Positions 32,946-39,970 of a DNA stretch of 39,970 bases are shown one piece after another. Source of the DNA: an uncultured Acetatifactor sp. (GTDB lineage: Bacteria; Bacillota; Clostridia; Lachnospirales; Lachnospiraceae); assembly GCA_910589035.1 (NCBI GenBank), contig CAJUSI010000003.1:1-39970 (forward strand). The letters run 5' to 3'. The notes beneath the pieces were generated by a model. The model was not told the origin of the DNA. It did no database searches and worked only from the letters and a program-made list of their open reading frames with translations. A program made the translations under genes and the position numbers. The stretch's first letter is position 1. Each line of letters begins with the position of its first letter.

Positions 32946-33305
32946 ATGAAGGGTTCCTCTATGAATACCCATATGGGAAAGATTGTCGTCCATAATGAAG
33001 TAATCGCCCAATATGCAGGAAGTGTCGCTGTGGAGTGTTTCGGCATCGTGGGAATGGCCGGCATCAGCGTGAAGGACGGTCTGGTTAAGCTCCTGCGGAA
33101 GGACAGCATTACCAGAGGCATCAGCGTAACACTGCATCATAATAAACTGATTCTTGACTTCCATGTGATTGTCGCTTACGGCGTCAGCATTCTGGCTGTC
33201 GCCGATAATCTGATCAGCAGTGTAAAATACAGAGTGGAAGACTTTACCGGTATTGAAATCGAAAAGATCAACATCTATGTAGATGGTGTCAGAGTGATTG
33301 ATTAA
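32946..33305 (+). CDS. Asp23/Gls24 family envelope stress protein (YloU-like)
   Basis: 119 residues from ATG 32946, preceded by AAAGGAAGGGTTGAA; an in-frame stretch back to 32874 has no site. Asp23 family proteins (B. subtilis YloU, S. aureus Asp23) sit at the membrane and respond to cell-wall stress. Signatures: MGKIVVHNEVIAQYAGSVAVE, CFGIVGMAGI, LILDFHVIVAYGVSILAVADN and a final INIYVDGVRV. The next gene starts 13 bases after this stop, as in yloU-yloV of Bacillus, so the two are co-transcribed. Confidence 0.9.
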   Translation: MKGSSMNTHMGKIVVHNEVIAQYAGSVAVECFGIVGMAGISVKDGLVKLLRKDSITRGISVTLHHNKLILDFHVIVAYGVSILAVADNLISSVKYRVEDFTGIEIEKINIYVDGVRVID

Positions 33306-33318
33306 GGAGGACTGTATC

Positions 33319-35040
33319 GTGAGTTTACAACAAATCGATGCTAAGATGCTTTCCAAGATGTTCTTGGCCGGCGCAAAGAATTTGGAGAATAAAAAAGAGT
33401 GGATCAATGAACTGAATGTATTCCCGGTTCCTGACGGAGACACGGGAACAAATATGACCATGACCATCATGTCCGCAGCCAGAGAGGTAGCTTCTATAGG
33501 GGAAGGCATTGATATGGAGGGACTCTGCAAGGCAATTTCCGGCGGCTCGCTGCGGGGCGCCAGAGGGAATTCGGGTGTCATCCTGTCACAGCTGTTCCGG
33601 GGCTTTACCAGAAGGATCAAGGATGAAAAGCTCCTGACAATTCCGGTTCTCACGGAAAGCTTTGACAGGGCTGCGGAGACTGCCTATAAGGCCGTCATGA
33701 AGCCAAAGGAGGGAACTATTCTCACCGTTGCCAGAGGTGTTGCCGATAAGGCGAAGGAATTGACGGAGGAGGGGGTGACAGATATGGAAACCTTTCTGTC
33801 TGCCATCCTTGACCATGCAAGATATGTGCTGAGCCAGACACCGGAGATGCTTCCTGTGCTCAAGCAGGCCGGTGTGGTGGATTCCGGCGGACAGGGACTT
33901 GTGGAGGTAATGTCCGGAGCGCTGGATGCATATTGCGGGAAGGAGCTTGATTTCTCCATCGCTTCCGCAGAACCCGGACGAGGCTCTTCCGGGGAAAAGC
34001 AGGGCTTTGCCGAAGTGCAGGCGGAAATGGAGATTAAATTCGGCTATTGTACGGAATTTATTATTATGCTGGATAAGCCCTTTAATATTAAGTCTGAGAT
34101 AGACTTCAAGGCTTACCTGGAGTCCATCGGAGATTCGATTGTATGTGTGGCGGACGAGACCATCGTCAAGGTGCATGTACATACCAATGACCCCGGTCTG
34201 GCTATCCAGAGGGCATTGAAGTATGGCGCACTGTCCAATATGAAGATCGATAATATGCGTTTGGAGCATCAGGAGAAGCTGTTTAAAATGTCCGGGAAGA
34301 GCGCTCCCGGGGCAGAAGCCCCCCGGACTGAAAGCGGGACGGCCGGGGCTCCCCGGACGCCTGCAGCCAAGGAGCCCCCCAAGGATTTCGGCTTCATCGT
34401 CGTTTCCGTGGGAGAGGGAATGAACGGGATATTCAGAAGTCTCGGCGTGGATTATATCATTGAGGGCGGGCAGACCATGAATCCGAGCACGGCTGATATT
34501 CTGGATGCGGTGGATAAGGTAAATGCGAAGACCATCTTCATCCTGCCCAACAACAAGAATATTATCCTGGCGGCAAACCAGGCGGCGGAGCTGAGCGCCG
34601 AGAAGGATCTTCTGGTCATTCCCACGAAAACGCTTCCACAGGGAATCACCGCTATCATCAATTTTGTGCCGGAGCTGTCGGCTGACGAGAATGAACAGAA
34701 TATGATACAGGAAATCAAAAATGTGGGAACCGGTGAGATCACATACGCAGTGCGCGATACCGTCATAGATGACAAGGAGATCAAAAAGGGCGATTACATG
34801 GGCATCGGAGATGGCGGAATCCTTGCCGTGGGCGGCGAGATCAGCCAGGTTGCCGGCGATACCGTGGCGCAGATGATAAAGGAGGATTCCGAGCTGATCA
34901 GCATCTACTACGGCAGTGATGTGAAAGAGGAAGAAGCGGAGGCATTCCGTGCGCAGATTGCCGGGCAGTATCCCGATTGTGATCTGGAGCTGCAGTACGG
35001 CGGCCAGCCGATCTATTATTATATTATTTCCGTGGAATGA
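33319..35040 (+). CDS. fakA: DAK2 domain fatty acid kinase subunit FakA (YloV-like)
   Basis: Phosphorylates fatty acids bound to a FakB (DegV) partner with ATP. I chose the GTG start at 33319 (VSLQQIDAKMLSK) because AAGGAGGACTGTATC precedes it; a TTG at 33298 inside the upstream gene is less likely. 573 residues. The DhaL-type nucleotide-binding domain (about 1-205) has VFPVPDGDTGTNMTMT, a metal-binding signature, and SLRGARGNSGVILSQLFRG. The middle and C-terminal FakA domains follow (DFGFIVVSVGEGMNGIFRSL, IFILPNNKNIILAANQAAEL). A Gly/Pro/Ala-rich linker (residues about 325-350) joins the parts. A DegV gene with FakB character lies 2.4 kb downstream after recG. Confidence 0.88.
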   Translation: MSLQQIDAKMLSKMFLAGAKNLENKKEWINELNVFPVPDGDTGTNMTMTIMSAAREVASIGEGIDMEGLCKAISGGSLRGARGNSGVILSQLFRGFTRRIKDEKLLTIPVLTESFDRAAETAYKAVMKPKEGTILTVARGVADKAKELTEEGVTDMETFLSAILDHARYVLSQTPEMLPVLKQAGVVDSGGQGLVEVMSGALDAYCGKELDFSIASAEPGRGSSGEKQGFAEVQAEMEIKFGYCTEFIIMLDKPFNIKSEIDFKAYLESIGDSIVCVADETIVKVHVHTNDPGLAIQRALKYGALSNMKIDNMRLEHQEKLFKMSGKSAPGAEAPRTESGTAGAPRTPAAKEPPKDFGFIVVSVGEGMNGIFRSLGVDYIIEGGQTMNPSTADILDAVDKVNAKTIFILPNNKNIILAANQAAELSAEKDLLVIPTKTLPQGITAIINFVPELSADENEQNMIQEIKNVGTGEITYAVRDTVIDDKEIKKGDYMGIGDGGILAVGGEISQVAGDTVAQMIKEDSELISIYYGSDVKEEEAEAFRAQIAGQYPDCDLELQYGGQPIYYYIISVE

Positions 35041-35064
35041 CCTGTAAACGGATTTGCTTGTGGA

Positions 35065-35115
35065 AGGGGACTGCCGGGAAATGTGCTGAAGGGCTATTTT
35101 CCGACAGTCCCTTTT
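35065..35115 (+). terminator. Hairpin terminator between fakA and recG
   Basis: GGGACTGCCGGGAAA (from 35067) pairs with TTTTCCGACAGTCCC (to 35111), followed by TTTT. It may be partial, since recG starts only 27 bases later and needs transcript from upstream or from an internal promoter. Confidence 0.65.
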
Positions 35116-35141
35116 ATCTGCCTCTCAGGAGCGTTTATTAT

Positions 35142-37214
35142 ATGGACAAGGATACCCCTATCACAGAACTGAAGGGCATTGGAGAAAAGACCCGGCAGTT
35201 GTTTGCAAAGCTGAATATTCAGACGGTGGGCAGCCTGCTTTCGGCCTACCCCAGAGACTACGAGACCTTCGGCGAGCCTGTTAAGATCAGTCAGGCGGCG
35301 CCCGGGGAGGTATGCGCCTTCCATGCGGCCGTATCGGGGATTCCGGGCGAGAAGAGAGTGCGCAGGCTCCATATCCTGAATATGAATATAGCCGACAGCT
35401 CCGGCCGTCTTGCCATTACCTTCTACAATATGCCCTTCCTGAAAAAGACTTTGAAGCAGGGCGGATTCTATATTTTCCGGGGAATGGTGCAGTCAAGGGG
35501 AAACCATCTGCTGATGGAGCAGCCGAAGATATTCTCTTTGGAGGAATACCGCGGACTTACCAACCGGCTGGTTCCGCGCTATGGCCTGACAAAGGGCCTT
35601 ACCAACCAGGGAATGCAGAAATATGTCCGCCAGGCCCTTTCCCGCTATGAATTTGAACCCGAGTGCTATGACAGTGCCGTGTTTGGGGAGAATCATCTGA
35701 TGTCGGAGCGGGAAGCAACGGAAGCCATCCATTTTCCGGCGGACTATGATACTCTGCTGCAGGCCAGGAGACGTCTCGTTTTTGACGAGTTCTTCTCCTT
35801 TCTGTATCTGATGCGGAAGAACAAGGAGTTCAGCGAACAGCTGCCGAATGCCTGCCGGATGCTGGAAACTGCGGACACGGTCCGTTTCCTGGAGAAGCTT
35901 CCCTTTCCTTTGACAAAAGCGCAGGCGAAGGTCTGGCAGGAGATCCGGGAGGATATGGGCGGCCCTTCCTGTATGAACCGTCTGGTTCAGGGAGATGTAG
36001 GCTCCGGCAAAACGATTGTGGCCGTTCTGGCATTGCTGATGACAGCGGCCAACGGATACCAGGGCGCCATGATGGCCCCCACGGAAGTGCTTGCCATGCA
36101 GCATTTCGAGACCGTTTCGGAATATGTCCGCAGCTATGCTCTGGCATTCCGGCCGGTGCTGCTGGTGGGATCCATGACTGCCCGGGAGAAGAAGGAAGCC
36201 CGTGAAAGGATTCTGTCCGGGGAGGCCAACCTTGTAATCGGCACCCACGCCCTGATTCAGGAAAAGGTGCAGTATCATTCCCTTGGGCTGGTAGTCACCG
36301 ACGAACAGCACCGCTTCGGAGTCAGACAGAGGGAGCATCTGGCGCAGAAGGGAGCGCAGCCCCATATTCTGGTGATGAGCGCCACCCCCATTCCCAGGAC
36401 GCTGGCCATCATCCTGTACGGAGACCTGCATATATCCGTTATCGACGAGCTTCCTGCAAACCGGCTGCCCGTAAAGAACTGCGTGGTAAATACCGCCTAT
36501 CGGCCAAAGGCGTATCAGTTCATTGCCGGGGAAGTGGAGAAGGGGCGGCAGGTGTATATCATCTGTCCTCAGGTGGAAGGCGCCGGAGAGGATGCAGAGG
36601 GCGGCGCTCCCATGGAAAATGTGGTGGATTACACGGAGAGGCTGAAGAATATCCTGCCGGCAGATATCCAGGTGGCATACCTCCACGGGAAAATGCGGCC
36701 CGGGGACAAGAACAGGGTGATGGAGGAATTTGCCTCCCATTCCATCGATGTGCTGGTATCCACCACGGTGATCGAGGTAGGGATCAATGTACCCAATGCC
36801 ACGGTTATGATGGTGGAGAACGCCGAGTGCTTCGGCCTTGCCCAGCTGCATCAGCTGCGGGGGCGCGTGGGCCGGGGGGAGCACCAGAGCTACTGCATCT
36901 TCATCAGCGCCAATGAAAAGAAGGAAGCCATGGAGCGCCTGCAGATTCTGAACAAATCCAACGACGGCTTCTTTATCGCCTCGGAGGATCTGAAGCTGAG
37001 AGGGCCGGGTGAGCTGTTCGGAATCAGACAGAGCGGGGAATTTTCCTTCCGCATGGGAGATATCTACGGGGATGCCGACGTATTGAAGCAGGCTTCCCGG
37101 ACAGTGGATGCGATTCTGCGGGAAGATCCGGATCTGGAGAAGGAGGAGCATGCCCTTCTCCGGAGGCATCTGTCAAATGCAGCCGCAAACAGTGTTGACT
37201 TTCGCTCCATATAA
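35142..37214 (+). CDS. recG: ATP-dependent DNA helicase RecG
   Basis: Rewinds stalled replication forks and processes branched DNA. 690 residues from ATG 35142 (MDKDTPITELKGIGEKTRQL), preceded by AGGAG; the upstream in-frame extension covers the terminator and was rejected. Domains: wedge/OB fold about 1-230, helicase lobes with Walker A GDVGSGKT (285-292), APTEVLAMQH, DEQHRFGVRQR (about 387-397), MSATPIPRTLAI, VSTTVIEVGINVPNATVM, and QLHQLRGRVGRGEHQSYC, then the C-terminal DLKLRGPGELFGIRQSG. All are typical of RecG. The fakA-recG order is the usual one in Firmicutes. Confidence 0.97.
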   Translation: MDKDTPITELKGIGEKTRQLFAKLNIQTVGSLLSAYPRDYETFGEPVKISQAAPGEVCAFHAAVSGIPGEKRVRRLHILNMNIADSSGRLAITFYNMPFLKKTLKQGGFYIFRGMVQSRGNHLLMEQPKIFSLEEYRGLTNRLVPRYGLTKGLTNQGMQKYVRQALSRYEFEPECYDSAVFGENHLMSEREATEAIHFPADYDTLLQARRRLVFDEFFSFLYLMRKNKEFSEQLPNACRMLETADTVRFLEKLPFPLTKAQAKVWQEIREDMGGPSCMNRLVQGDVGSGKTIVAVLALLMTAANGYQGAMMAPTEVLAMQHFETVSEYVRSYALAFRPVLLVGSMTAREKKEARERILSGEANLVIGTHALIQEKVQYHSLGLVVTDEQHRFGVRQREHLAQKGAQPHILVMSATPIPRTLAIILYGDLHISVIDELPANRLPVKNCVVNTAYRPKAYQFIAGEVEKGRQVYIICPQVEGAGEDAEGGAPMENVVDYTERLKNILPADIQVAYLHGKMRPGDKNRVMEEFASHSIDVLVSTTVIEVGINVPNATVMMVENAECFGLAQLHQLRGRVGRGEHQSYCIFISANEKKEAMERLQILNKSNDGFFIASEDLKLRGPGELFGIRQSGEFSFRMGDIYGDADVLKQASRTVDAILREDPDLEKEEHALLRRHLSNAAANSVDFRSI

Positions 37215-37231
37215 CAGTAAAATAGTACGGG

Positions 37232-37260
37232 AATATCCGAACAGATGTGCATCGGATATT
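37232..37260 (+). terminator. Hairpin after recG, weak terminator
   Basis: AATATCCGA (37232-37240) and TCGGATATT (37252-37260) form a perfect 9-bp stem with an 11-base loop, followed by an AT-rich tail rather than a clean T-run. Confidence 0.4.
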
Positions 37261-37332
37261 ATATTATAAAAATATAGAATTGTGTTCAGGGCATTATTGC
37301 ACGGTTTATGGCGCCCCAGATGAGACAGCGGC

Positions 37333-37425
37333 GCGGCGATGGTTCTTCGGAGGGGACAAGCGGTGCGGCGATGGCTTTTCAGAGAGGACAAGCGCACGGC
37401 GAATGGCTCTCAGAGGTCCGGAACA
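37333..37425 (+). repeat. 32-33 bp imperfect tandem repeats between recG and the DegV gene
   Basis: Copies begin at 37333 and 37365 with GCGGCGATGG, and a third, more diverged one at about 37396. The shared pattern is GCGGCGATGG, a T-rich part, then AGAGGACAAGCG. The 228-base gap 37215-37442 holds these and the hairpin at 37232, and no gene I can support. Confidence 0.7.
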
Positions 37426-37442
37426 CAGAAATGAGGGAAAAT

Positions 37443-38312
37443 ATGTCAAATGTCGCAATTGTAACAGACAGCAACAGCGGGATCACCCAGGCGGCGGCCA
37501 GGGAGATGGGTATCTTTGTACTGCCCATGCCTTTTATGATCAATGAGGAGACTTTCTTCGAGGACATTGATCTGACCCAGGAGGAATTTTATGAGAAGCT
37601 GGCTTCCCAGGCCAACATCGGCACAAGCCAGCCTTCCCCGGAATCAGTCATGAAGCTGTGGGACAGTATTCTGGCGGATTATGACGAAATTGTCCATATT
37701 CCCATGAGCAGCGGACTGTCCGGTTCCTGTCAGAGCGCCATGATCCTTGCCGGGGATTATCAGGGCAGGGTGGAGGTGGTGAACAACCAGCGGGTTTCCG
37801 TCACACAGCGCCAGTCCTGTCTGGACGCGAAGCTTCTGGTCTCCAGAGGGATGAATGCAAAAGAGATCAGGGAATTCCTGGAGGCGGATAAATTCAACAG
37901 CAGTATTTACATAATGCTGGATACCCTTTACTACCTGAAGAAGGGTGGAAGGATCACTCCTGCGGCCGCGGCCATCGGCACCATGCTGCGCTTAAAGCCG
38001 GTACTGCAGATCCAGGGGGATAAGCTGGATGCCTTTGCAAAGGCAAGAACCGCCAACCAGGGCAGGAGCATCATGATCAACGCCATCAAAAACGACATTG
38101 CAAATCGCTTCGGCGGTATGACGGAGGATAAGCATATATGGCTTCAGGTGGCCTATACGGCAAACCGTGAGGCGGCGGAGAGCTTCAGCCGGGAAATTCT
38201 GGAACATTTCCCCGGCTATGACATTCATATCGATCCTCTTTCCTTAAGCGTGGCATGTCATATCGGCCCGGGAGCGCTGGCCTTTGCATGCTGTAAGAAA
38301 ATTGAAGTCTGA
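37443..38312 (+). CDS. DegV family fatty acid-binding protein (FakB-like)
   Basis: 289 residues from ATG 37443 (MSNVAIVTDSNSGITQAAAR), preceded by GAGGGAAAAT; longer in-frame readings run through the tandem repeats and were rejected. DegV/FakB proteins bind a fatty acid in a deep pocket and present it to FakA for phosphorylation. Signatures: TDSNSGI (residues 7-13), GTSQPSPESVMKLWDSIL, HIPMSSGLSGSCQSAMILA with the conserved ligand-binding Ser/Thr, MLDTLYYLKKGGRITPAAAAIG and the final CHIGPGALAFACCKK. With FakA-like in the same block this supports a fatty-acid kinase pair, although genomes of this group carry several DegV proteins. Confidence 0.9.
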   Translation: MSNVAIVTDSNSGITQAAAREMGIFVLPMPFMINEETFFEDIDLTQEEFYEKLASQANIGTSQPSPESVMKLWDSILADYDEIVHIPMSSGLSGSCQSAMILAGDYQGRVEVVNNQRVSVTQRQSCLDAKLLVSRGMNAKEIREFLEADKFNSSIYIMLDTLYYLKKGGRITPAAAAIGTMLRLKPVLQIQGDKLDAFAKARTANQGRSIMINAIKNDIANRFGGMTEDKHIWLQVAYTANREAAESFSREILEHFPGYDIHIDPLSLSVACHIGPGALAFACCKKIEV

Positions 38313-38390
38313 CAGGGGAAGCAAGAAACACTTCGCGATGCGGTAATGGTACAGATATTTTTACAGGTAATATAGGGAGTATGGAATCAA

Positions 38391-39970
38391 ATGGCAAATG
38401 TAAGCAATTATGATGCTTCCAGCATCACCGTTCTGGAGGGGCTGGAGGCTGTGCGCAAGCGTCCCGGCATGTATATCGGGAGCGTTTCCACAAAGGGACT
38501 CAACCATCTGATCTATGAGATCGTGGACAATTCCGTGGATGAACATCTGGCGGGCTTCTGCGATACCATCCGTGTGGTTCTGGAGGCTGACGGCTCCGCT
38601 ACCGTCACGGATAACGGGCGGGGCATTCCCGTGGGGATGCATGAGAAGGGAATCAGCGCGGAAAGGCTGGTATTCACCACCCTGCATGCGGGAGGAAAAT
38701 TCGACAATTCCGTCTATAAGACCAGCGGAGGCCTTCACGGCGTGGGCTCCTCCGTGGTAAATGCGCTTTCTACCAGATTGACTGTAACGGTCAAGACAGG
38801 CGGCTGCATCTATGAGGATAAATATGAACGGGGAAATCCCGTGGTTCCCCTTGAGAACGGATTGCTCCCCGTCATCGGAAAGACAAGGGAAACCGGAACC
38901 ACCATCAATTTCCTGCCGGACGATACCATATTTGACAGGACTCATTTCAAGGAGGATGAGGTAAAGAGCCGTCTTCATGAGACGGCCTATCTGAATCCCA
39001 ATCTGACAATTATTTTCGAGGACAGGCGCAAGGCTGAGACGGAGAGTATTACCTTCCATGAGCCGGACGGCATTACCGGCTTTATCAAGGATATGAATAA
39101 GGCCCAGGAACCGGTGCACGATGTGATCTACTTCAGCGGGGAGAGCGAGGGAATCTCCGTTGAGGTGGCTTTTCAGTATATCAATGAATTTCATGAGAAT
39201 GTGCTGGGCTTCTGCAATAATATTTATAATTCGGAGGGCGGGACTCATCTGACAGGGTTCAAGACCATGTTCACCAATGTGATCAATACCTATGCCAGGG
39301 ATCTTGGCATTTTAAAGGAGAAGGACACCAATTTCACGGGCGCCGATGTGCGCAACGGCATGACGGCCGTAGTTTCCATCAAGCATCCGGATCCCAGGTT
39401 CGAGGGGCAGACCAAGACAAAGCTGGATAACCAGGATGCGGCGAAGGTGGTTTCCAAGGTGACGGGGGAGGAGATCGTTCATTTCTTCGACCGCAATCTG
39501 GATACTCTGAAAAATATTATCTCCTGTGCGGAGAAGGCGGCGAAAATCCGCAAGACGGAGGAGCGGGCCAGAACCAATATGCTGACCAGGCAGAAATTCT
39601 CCTTCGACTCCAACGGAAAGCTGGCAAACTGCGAATCCAAGGACGCCTCCAAATGCGAGATCTTTATCGTGGAGGGAGATTCCGCCGGCGGCAGCGCGAA
39701 AATGGCCAGAAACCGCATGTTCCAGGCCATCCTTCCCATCCGGGGGAAAATCCTGAACGTGGAGAAGGCCAGCATAGACAAGGTGCTGGCAAACGCGGAG
39801 ATCAAGACCATGATCAACGCCTTCGGCTGCGGATTCTCGGAGGGCTACGGCAATGATTTCGATATCTCCAAGCTGCGCTATGACAAGATTATCATCATGG
39901 CGGATGCGGATGTGGACGGAGCGCATATTTCCAATCTCCTCCTGACCCTCTTTTACCGTTTCATGCCGGA
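38391..39970 (+). CDS. Type IIA DNA topoisomerase B subunit (GyrB/ParE family), 3' end beyond the window
   Basis: ATPase subunit of gyrase or topoisomerase IV, changing DNA supercoiling or decatenating chromosomes with an A subunit. Open to the last base; 526 codons visible. Start ATG 38391 follows AGGGAGTATGGAATCAA. GHKL ATPase motifs: EIVDNSVDEHLAG (about 43-55), TDNGRGIPVGMHE, GGLHGVGSSVVNALS; transducer domain with QTKTKLDNQD; Toprim domain with EGDSAGGSAK (about 427-436), FQAILPIRGKILNVEKA and MADADVDGAHI (about 503-513). The neighbourhood (DegV, recG, not dnaA/recF) and sequence details make a second, ParE-like gene more likely than the oriC gyrB, but this cannot be decided from here. 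Not among complete ORFs because no stop occurs in the window. Confidence 0.93.
   Translation, partial: MANVSNYDASSITVLEGLEAVRKRPGMYIGSVSTKGLNHLIYEIVDNSVDEHLAGFCDTIRVVLEADGSATVTDNGRGIPVGMHEKGISAERLVFTTLHAGGKFDNSVYKTSGGLHGVGSSVVNALSTRLTVTVKTGGCIYEDKYERGNPVVPLENGLLPVIGKTRETGTTINFLPDDTIFDRTHFKEDEVKSRLHETAYLNPNLTIIFEDRRKAETESITFHEPDGITGFIKDMNKAQEPVHDVIYFSGESEGISVEVAFQYINEFHENVLGFCNNIYNSEGGTHLTGFKTMFTNVINTYARDLGILKEKDTNFTGADVRNGMTAVVSIKHPDPRFEGQTKTKLDNQDAAKVVSKVTGEEIVHFFDRNLDTLKNIISCAEKAAKIRKTEERARTNMLTRQKFSFDSNGKLANCESKDASKCEIFIVEGDSAGGSAKMARNRMFQAILPIRGKILNVEKASIDKVLANAEIKTMINAFGCGFSEGYGNDFDISKLRYDKIIIMADADVDGAHISNLLLTLFYRFMP

Noticed and set aside
35493..37169. 558-codon minus-strand open frame opposite recG
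   Set aside because: Shadow of recG; composition without protein-like motifs.

Overview
The window looks like chromosome of an anaerobic Clostridia member, most likely Lachnospiraceae. This is inferred from protein style (Asp23/YloU, GerW/YtfJ, YloV/FakA and a clostridial zapA-U32-SEDS-PBP cluster), strong AGGAGG ribosome binding sites, SigA-type promoters with 16-18 bp spacing, and a tRNA without an encoded CCA. Base composition is fairly balanced. No IS element, prophage gene, rRNA or CRISPR array was recognised.

Layout. 1-1.1 kb: 3' end of a sensor histidine kinase, 36-bp tandem repeats across its stop codon, and a small coiled-coil ORF. 1.25-3.6 kb: tRNA-Ala(CGC) on the minus strand and a monocistronic L-fucose isomerase gene with its own promoter and a strong terminator. 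3.6-15.0 kb: the accessory region, almost entirely on the minus strand. It holds three tandem paralogous lipoprotein genes (about 828 aa; N-terminal propeller-like region plus C-terminal solute-binding-protein domain), the first broken by a 1-base insertion. It also holds two tandem paralogous exported cysteine-rich proteins, a long perfect hairpin, a tiny exported acidic peptide (plus strand) and a large helix-turn-helix/helical-repeat regulator convergent with that peptide. Each lipoprotein gene has the same promoter with an inverted repeat between -35 and -10. No permease or ATPase is present, so these binding proteins are orphans. The regulator/peptide pair resembles RRNPP-type peptide signalling; this is the best candidate for an undescribed system here.

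15.3-20.5 kb: ROK fructokinase, mannose-6-phosphate isomerase, a cytoplasmic LRR_5 (BspA-like) protein, and leuC-leuD for leucine synthesis. 20.6-24.5 kb: MATE exporter, ruvA-ruvB, and zapA with an unusual repeat-bearing leader. 24.5-29.8 kb: U32 peptidase-family protein, then a SEDS glycosyltransferase and a class B penicillin-binding protein whose genes overlap by 83 bp. 29.9-32.5 kb: Nudix hydrolase, a small conserved protein, DUF2953 protein, GerW/YtfJ and a 46-residue membrane protein. 32.5-40 kb: the conserved Firmicutes block rpmB (minus) / asp23-like / fakA-like / recG, then a DegV (FakB-like) protein and the 5' part of a type IIA topoisomerase B subunit that runs off the end.

Working together: the scrK-manA pair feeds fructose and mannose-6-P into glycolysis; RuvAB and RecG process branched DNA; ZapA, SEDS and PBP serve division and wall growth; FakA-like plus DegV would form a fatty-acid kinase. 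The left accessory region is probably exported sensing or capture proteins under local control.
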